33,186 nucleotides of DNA from Nanobdellota archaeon (GTDB lineage: Archaea; Nanobdellota; Nanobdellia; Parvarchaeales; Parvarchaeaceae). Position numbers and translations under genes: made by a program. Where the stretch lies: assembly GCA_021800365.1 (NCBI GenBank), contig JAJYZA010000002.1:1-33186 (forward strand). The letters are read 5' to 3'. The notes under the pieces were generated by a model. The model was not told where the DNA came from and searched no databases. It saw only the letters and a list, made by a program, of their open reading frames with translations. This document shows positions 27,841 to 33,186 of the stretch, one piece after another (positions within the stretch are counted from its first letter, which is position 1; the number at the start of each line of letters is the position of its first letter).

Positions 27841-27884
27841 GAAAGTTGGCTAACAGTTCTGAAAATTTATTGCGCTTTCTTAGG

Positions 27885-27899
27885 ATATATATTTAAATA
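27885..27899 (+). promoter_or_regulatory. TATA-like promoter of the PvlArgDC gene
   Basis: TATATATTTAAATACG about 25-30 nt before ATG 27920, consistent with a leaderless or short-leader transcript. Confidence 0.5.
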
Positions 27900-27919
27900 C
27901 GCGCTTTATTAAAACTGCT

Positions 27920-28444
27920 ATGGGAAATTTGGTGCTAAGGAATCGTATACCGAGGAATTATTTTTTGACGTCTGGCAAAGGCGAAAGCGATATAACCGTA
28001 CATGCAGGTTCATTCGACATGGCATTAATGAAAGCAGGCATACATAACGTTAACATAATAATGTACTCCTCCATATTGCCGCCCACTGCACGGGAGATAG
28101 ATGGAGCGGAACTACCATTTGGTTGTGTAGCCGAGACGATAATGGCCGTACAAAGCGGAAGCATGGGCGAAAGAGTCACTGCAGGTCTTACATATGGGTG
28201 GGTTTATAAAAATAACAAAAAACTAGGCGGACTAGTTGCAGAGTGTCACGGAGACATGTCACGAAAGGGGGCAGAAGACGTTCTAAGTGCAAGCCTTAAT
28301 GGGATGTTTACATCAAGATTTGATCCGAGAAGCTATAAGCTAAAGAATGTAAAGATGAAAATCGAAAGCTTTTTTCCAAAAAAGAAATTTGGCACCGCTA
28401 TAGTGGCGATAGTTTTCACCGATCATACTTATTCAAAGGAGTAA
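27920..28444 (+). CDS. pdaD: Pyruvoyl-dependent arginine decarboxylase
   Basis: RNYFLTSGKGESDITVHAGSFDMALMKAGIHNVNIIMYSSILPPTAREI (Ser-Ser pyruvoyl cleavage region), GLTYGWVYKNNKKLGGLVAECHGD. Confidence 0.92.
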   Translation: MGNLVLRNRIPRNYFLTSGKGESDITVHAGSFDMALMKAGIHNVNIIMYSSILPPTAREIDGAELPFGCVAETIMAVQSGSMGERVTAGLTYGWVYKNNKKLGGLVAECHGDMSRKGAEDVLSASLNGMFTSRFDPRSYKLKNVKMKIESFFPKKKFGTAIVAIVFTDHTYSKE

Positions 28445-28451
28445 ACCTGCT

Positions 28452-30356
28452 TTACATTCTATCGACGGGTATTATGCCTAGCAGTATAGTAGCGTTTTCC
28501 AAAACGTTCTTGCACGAGTTAACGAGCCATAATCTAAATGGGAGTTGCTCTTTTTCTGCTTTTAAGACAGGTGTTTTAACGTAAAAAGAGTTAAAAGCCA
28601 ACGCGAAATCGGAGACGTAATTAGCTATGATCGCTAAGTCCAGTGTCTTCGCCGCGGATTCTACAACTTCTGGAAATCTTAATATCTCAGATATCAAATT
28701 TTTTTCATGCTCGTTTAGTTCTGGAATCAGCGATACTTTTAAGCTTAAATCTTCAGTGGAGACCTTTTTCAATATGCTGCTAATTCTAGCGTATGTATAG
28801 TTAAGATATGCTGCACTTTTTTCTTCCATTTTAAGTGCCCTGTCTATATCAAAAACTATCATATTCTTTGGGTCTGTTCTTACCATCTCATAACGTAGGG
28901 TAGATACAGCTAATTTTTCTGCAATCTCGTGGCATTCTTTATCATTAAGCGTTTTATTTTTATTACGAGTTTCCTCGTATAGAAGTTTGTGTAATTTATC
29001 CAGAAAATCATCGGCGTTTATATAAACTCCTTTCCTGCCGCTCATATGAAACACCTCCTTATTCCCGATATCTTTTATGCCTAGTTTTTGCGCGGTGTTC
29101 TTTGATAGAGCCACTACTTCATAACCATAATGTATATATCTTAGATCTTTACCCTCACCAAGTTTCTTAATCGCTTCTGAAACTACATTTTGTTCATAAC
29201 TCTGTCTTATGTCTATAACGTTTACTGACTGCTTTACAGCGTTAAAGGTTGGATGGTTTTCATCAGCGGCGTCTAGGGTAGTTGTCCACAGTTTTTCTCC
29301 ATCCTCCTGTTTTGCGAATACCTTGTATCTAAAATCACTTTTAAGCAAACCGTGCTTCCACATGGCATAAGCTATGTCTTTACCTGCATAAACTACCGTT
29401 CCATCAGAACGAACAAGTATTTTATCGTCTCCGCTGCTTTTCATTGCATCAAGTAGGAAGACCCAACAGCCCTTTTTCTCACCTTCTTTCTCAAACTTTA
29501 TTGCACCAAGCCCCTGCAGCTGTTTAAATGCGGTGTCCCAGAATTTATACGCCAATATGTGGGATTCGTAATTTATTAGGTTATAATGAATTTTAAGCCT
29601 ATACAGGGTCTGTAACTGTGCTATTAAAACATTAGAGACCATGTTTTTAGCATATTCGGCAATTTCATTGTTTCCATGCTCTATTGCTTTCAGGACTTCG
29701 CTTCTCTTAGCCATTAAAGAAGGTTCGGACTTATACATCTCGTTTACCTTTACATAAACCTCATCCCCCAAATAATGGTCCAACTTTACGCCTTCACGAC
29801 TTTCCGGAAAACCCAAAAATTTTGTTCCAACTATATTGTCAGCAACCTGTGCACCAGTATCATCTATATAATTTGTGACAGTTACATCATATCCTACGAA
29901 TTTTAAAAGCCTGAAAAGAGAATCCCCCAACGCACTATTCCTGACATGGCCTATGTGCAGGGCTTTGTTTGGGTTAACGCTCGTATGTTCTATCATTACC
30001 CTTTCTTTTTTTCCAAAATCGGACTTACCATAATCTTCATTTACTAGTTTAATTAGCTCGTTTACAAGAAAATTATAATTGAACCAGCAATTTACATAAC
30101 CGTTCACTATCTTTATCTCTTTTATGAAAGGTGACTCGGCTAGATTTTTCTTTATATTCTCTGCAGCTTCGTTCGGCGTTATGCCATTCTTCTTACTTTC
30201 TCTAAGCGCAAGAGTAAATGCAAAATCGCCTTCGTGGCCTTGTATTTGTTTCTTAAAGTAACGCTTTACCTCGTCTGCAGTAGGAAGACCCAAACGTTTC
30301 CGCATATCTTCGAAAAACGACACCATTAGATTTTTAGTACTATCTTGCACGGCCAT
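28452..30356 (-). CDS. argS: Arginyl-tRNA synthetase
   Basis: HTSVNPNKALHIGHVRNSALGDSL (HIGH), NYIDDTGAQVADNIVGTKFLG, ArgRS C-terminal domain. Internal Met at 30356 preferred. Confidence 0.96.
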   Translation of the reverse strand: MAVQDSTKNLMVSFFEDMRKRLGLPTADEVKRYFKKQIQGHEGDFAFTLALRESKKNGITPNEAAENIKKNLAESPFIKEIKIVNGYVNCWFNYNFLVNELIKLVNEDYGKSDFGKKERVMIEHTSVNPNKALHIGHVRNSALGDSLFRLLKFVGYDVTVTNYIDDTGAQVADNIVGTKFLGFPESREGVKLDHYLGDEVYVKVNEMYKSEPSLMAKRSEVLKAIEHGNNEIAEYAKNMVSNVLIAQLQTLYRLKIHYNLINYESHILAYKFWDTAFKQLQGLGAIKFEKEGEKKGCWVFLLDAMKSSGDDKILVRSDGTVVYAGKDIAYAMWKHGLLKSDFRYKVFAKQEDGEKLWTTTLDAADENHPTFNAVKQSVNVIDIRQSYEQNVVSEAIKKLGEGKDLRYIHYGYEVVALSKNTAQKLGIKDIGNKEVFHMSGRKGVYINADDFLDKLHKLLYEETRNKNKTLNDKECHEIAEKLAVSTLRYEMVRTDPKNMIVFDIDRALKMEEKSAAYLNYTYARISSILKKVSTEDLSLKVSLIPELNEHEKNLISEILRFPEVVESAAKTLDLAIIANYVSDFALAFNSFYVKTPVLKAEKEQLPFRLWLVNSCKNVLENATILLGIIPVDRM

Positions 30357-30361
30357 AGAGT

Positions 30362-31501
30362 TCACTTCTCTCTTCTTAGTGCACATGTCATGCAGTGTAC
30401 TCCGCCATAACCTGCAAGAAGTTCATTTACCTTTATTGGTACGACTTCTACTCCCGCTTTCTCATATAGCTTTACTGTTCCGCGTAGTTTATAGTTTACC
30501 GGCATAAGGATTTTTCTTTCGTTAAGCGTGAGAAAATTCGTCCCAAACCTCTCTTTTTTCAAATCTAGTTCTAGCACTTCGAATCCCTTTTTCTTTAAGA
30601 AAGCATAAAACTTAAGTGTTTCTACCTTTGTGTAACCAGAATTTTCCTTTTTGTAGAGCGTACAGTCAGAGTTTTTAAGTATGTCTCTATCCCCAACGAC
30701 TAGAGTTGACCCAAGTATATTAAAATATGTATCTAAGTGCATAGTCTCCTGGTTTGCTGGCTGTTTTACTACGGCAATCGTATCGTATCCTAATGCACCG
30801 CTATTCAAAAGTTCGTTCACACTATCATTAGTATTACGATAGCCTCTGCCCAAAAAAGCTACATTTCCTGCTGGAAGGAAATCTCCTCCTTCGAGAGGGC
30901 TATTCATTTTATACACAGGCTTTATGCCAAGCGATGCGAATCCTAGCTCTGTAATTTCTGTTTCGCCGGCTCTTGCAGGCATCCTTAAGTTTCCCATGAC
31001 GAGTCCCTTATCCGTAACAAACTGCTGATCTCGCATGTAGAAAAGATTACCCAAAGGATGAATGTGCAGAAGCGAGCTTCTAGCCCTCATATCTTCCTCT
31101 TTCGAAACGTTTATTAGTTCGGGCCTTAAAATCGCCATCAACCACAAAGTTTCCGGTGAGTAATTGTTTATGATATAATTGAGCGAATTTAGCCATTTCA
31201 AATCTGCTATATAATTAGAAGTCTCATAAAGTCGTTCTATTCTCTTTTTCACATAATTTTTGAATGCGGGGTTAATATTCACTAAGTCCATTAATTCATA
31301 CACTTTTACACCCTCACTCTTCAGGGTCTCCTTGAATATCATGTGTTCTTTTCTTGCGACTTCTAATTTTATAACGTCATCGTAAAGGTTCTCTATTGGA
31401 GATAACTGGGCATAGGCTACCTCAACAGAAGGAGTATAAACAACAGCTTCTTTAAGCGTATGCCATTCAGCTATCTGTGACGCTTTAACACTTCTTACCA
31501 T
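30362..31501 (-). CDS. arcA: Arginine deiminase
   Basis: NLFYMRDQQFVTDKGLVMGNLRMPARAGET, SPLEGGDFLPAGN, ETMHLDTYFNIL, GYGGVHCMTCALRRE (catalytic Cys). Confidence 0.93.
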   Translation of the reverse strand: MVRSVKASQIAEWHTLKEAVVYTPSVEVAYAQLSPIENLYDDVIKLEVARKEHMIFKETLKSEGVKVYELMDLVNINPAFKNYVKKRIERLYETSNYIADLKWLNSLNYIINNYSPETLWLMAILRPELINVSKEEDMRARSSLLHIHPLGNLFYMRDQQFVTDKGLVMGNLRMPARAGETEITELGFASLGIKPVYKMNSPLEGGDFLPAGNVAFLGRGYRNTNDSVNELLNSGALGYDTIAVVKQPANQETMHLDTYFNILGSTLVVGDRDILKNSDCTLYKKENSGYTKVETLKFYAFLKKKGFEVLELDLKKERFGTNFLTLNERKILMPVNYKLRGTVKLYEKAGVEVVPIKVNELLAGYGGVHCMTCALRREK

Positions 31502-31750
31502 AAGGACATGTAATTAGTGGAAAATCTAAATATAAATACATAAAAATTTTTACCTTGAAACTAAGTAGCTTCTAATCGAATATAAAATTATTCCTTGAAT
31601 GAAAAGCCAAGATGCATCTGTAATTTATTAATTTTAATAATAAATACAAATTAAGAAAACAACGGCTTAAACTAGCATACAAATTTTAAATTCGGAAAAT
31701 AATACGTCATTGCAAAAAGTATAAATATGTCATATAACTAGTCAATAATT

Positions 31751-32020
31751 ATGACCGAACCAGATTCCAAAAAAAGTGTTAGAAAATTATTCTTACATGA
31801 AAAACCATTTTTACTTTTACAAACTATTTCATCAAATGAGGGTCGCATTTATTCGGCCATGATAGCAAAAAAAATCGATTGTAGCTATGCGTACATCGTT
31901 AAACTTATAAAATCAATGAATCGACTTGGATTAACCGCTTTTGAGAATACAAAACATAAAAAAATAATACGCCTTACTCAAAAAGGGAAAAGAATCTTTA
32001 AATTATTATCTGAGATATAA
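31751..32020 (+). CDS. Small winged-helix (MarR-like) DNA-binding protein
   Basis: SAMIAKKIDCSYAYIVKLIKSMNRLGLTAFENTKHKKIIRLTQKGKRIFKLL is a wHTH with wing. Confidence 0.75.
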   Translation: MTEPDSKKSVRKLFLHEKPFLLLQTISSNEGRIYSAMIAKKIDCSYAYIVKLIKSMNRLGLTAFENTKHKKIIRLTQKGKRIFKLLSEI

Positions 32021-32024
32021 AGAC

Positions 32025-32495
32025 CTATGTCGCTTTATCAATTGCATCAGCGTATTCAAGAACCCTTTTGATGATTCTGTCTATAATGTATGGACGTATA
32101 AAAGTCTCTAATAGCTCTTTTAGTGGTAAGTTCTCTTTTATTCGGAATAGGTTGCCCCTCCTTTCGATTATGCCAATCCCAATTAATTTTCTCACATCTC
32201 GTAAAATGTTAGCATAGACTATTTTTACATCCAGATTATAGAGCGCCTTAGTTATTTGCAAACTGTCTAAACCGTTAGGATTCGTAGCCTTTGCTCTTAG
32301 TAGAATATCTAATATGTACACTATCGCGACTCGGCTTTCTCCCGGGCTTATTACTCCTATGGAAATACAAAATCTTCTTAGATTAGTAAAGTAGTCTGCG
32401 CTTGGTTTTTCAAATTCATTTAGACTTATACCTGCCAGAGGCAGGTCTTTATATAGTTTTTTTCGTAACTTAACTTTTTCCTTTTCTTCATTCAT
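32025..32495 (-). CDS. Winged-helix-like hypothetical protein
   Basis: LQITKALYNLDVKIVYANILRDVRKLIGIGIIERRGNLFRI resembles a wHTH; ends TAG. Confidence 0.55.
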   Translation of the reverse strand: MNEEKEKVKLRKKLYKDLPLAGISLNEFEKPSADYFTNLRRFCISIGVISPGESRVAIVYILDILLRAKATNPNGLDSLQITKALYNLDVKIVYANILRDVRKLIGIGIIERRGNLFRIKENLPLKELLETFIRPYIIDRIIKRVLEYADAIDKAT

Positions 32496-32497
32496 AA

Positions 32498-33186
32498 CTA
32501 AATTTTTTCTTTGGAAATAGAATCTAATTTACCGTGTAATTCGATTATATCGTCCTTTGTAGCAAATAAAGATAGTCCGCTCTTTATTTTCCCTATGTCC
32601 ATTTCTATGTCACTTAATCTCCTCACGACGTCATTTAATCTATTGTTTGTATCTACAAATTTATTCATATAAGAAGTTATTTCATTGAACATTACTTCTA
32701 TTTTAGATGCCTGCGCATTCATCCTATTCTCATCGTCGTCTACTCGTCTTGCAGTGGCTTGCATGTTATCAAACAATTTTGTAGCGTTTTTTACGACGTA
32801 TAAATCAGTTATTTTATTTGAAAGAACCGAAATAGATTTATCTAACGCGCCGTAATTTTCAAGTGTACCGGAGAGTTCTTTTTCTAATTTATCTGTCCGA
32901 TCTTCAAGTCTTTTTATCTCTATATTCAAGGATTCCGGATTGTAAGAGCTAAGGCTAGTGGCCGTACTTCTTGCTAAATTTATAAAATCCATAACGTGTT
33001 TCTGTGTATCGCCGATTCCTTCCTGGATATTCTGGAATTCCTTCCCAAGCGTTTCTAATTTAAGATTTAAGCCATTCGTTTCAACCGTCAAACCATTTAC
33101 AGAGTTCGTTAGATTTTCAAAACGCCCATTAACTGAGGAATTAAGTTGCTTTAATTTGCTTATGTCATCAACCAACGTATTTATTG
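32498..33186 (-). CDS. Coiled-coil protein, 5' end runs off the window
   Basis: Heptad-rich sequence (RLEDRTDKLEKELSGTLENY...). The frame stays open past TTG 33175 to the window edge. Confidence 0.55.
   Translation of the reverse strand, partial: INTLVDDISKLKQLNSSVNGRFENLTNSVNGLTVETNGLNLKLETLGKEFQNIQEGIGDTQKHVMDFINLARSTATSLSSYNPESLNIEIKRLEDRTDKLEKELSGTLENYGALDKSISVLSNKITDLYVVKNATKLFDNMQATARRVDDDENRMNAQASKIEVMFNEITSYMNKFVDTNNRLNDVVRRLSDIEMDIGKIKSGLSLFATKDDIIELHGKLDSISKEKI

Noticed and set aside
26300-27900. Duplicated tRNA-Arg 3' end as an integration attR site
   Set aside because: Looked for a second copy of the T-arm/acceptor sequence (TTCAAATCCCAGTGGGCCCA) downstream and found none, so site-specific tRNA integration is not shown.
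1-33186. Genome-wide reassignment of UAG to a sense codon
   Set aside because: At least seven genes here appear to end at TAG (10989, 11675, 13737, 17726, 19178, 32025 and 32498 ORFs). Extending the zinc-ribbon or MBL genes past TAG would run through neighbouring genes. Occasional readthrough remains possible, but reassignment does not fit.
1-33186. Tandem backup stops after TAG
   Set aside because: Four TAG-ending genes have another stop within six codons, but TGA/TAA-ending genes such as DHS and Hel308 also show this in an AT-rich genome; the sample is too small.

Overview
Archaeal chromosomal window, roughly 35-40% GC by eye. Intron-containing tRNAs, aRF1, archaeal MAT, deoxyhypusine synthase, Hel308, RPA and a pyruvoyl arginine decarboxylase point to a small-genome, DPANN-like or thermoplasmatal-like archaeon, but I cannot assign a taxon from sequence alone. 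Most of the window is housekeeping: deoxyhypusine synthase, OB-fold/RPA proteins, phosphohexomutase, aRF1, S-adenosylmethionine synthetase, an IMPDH-family protein, threonine synthase, TrpRS, class II LysRS, ArgRS, Sua5/YrdC, Hel308, arginine deiminase, PvlArgDC and four tRNAs, three of them with 37/38 introns. Items most worth a second look: (1) a decayed defence-like patch at about 26.3-27.9 kb next to tRNA-Arg, with a Res/helicase-like C-terminal remnant, a Cas1-like C-terminal fragment and diverged dyad repeats; (2) a 13-codon possibly leaderless uORF whose stop lies in a hairpin covering the Shine-Dalgarno of a 45-aa zinc-ribbon gene that is absent from the ORF track; (3) tRNA-Ile(UAU) with a well-formed bulge-helix-bulge intron; (4) aRF1 with NIKD in place of NIKS, plus two UUU-UAG interruptions in coding-like frames, one directly downstream of aRF1; (5) an IMPDH-family protein with an altered catalytic loop and no obvious Arg-Tyr dyad; (6) an arginine-centred gene cluster. 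All family calls come from motif recognition by eye; no database search was run.
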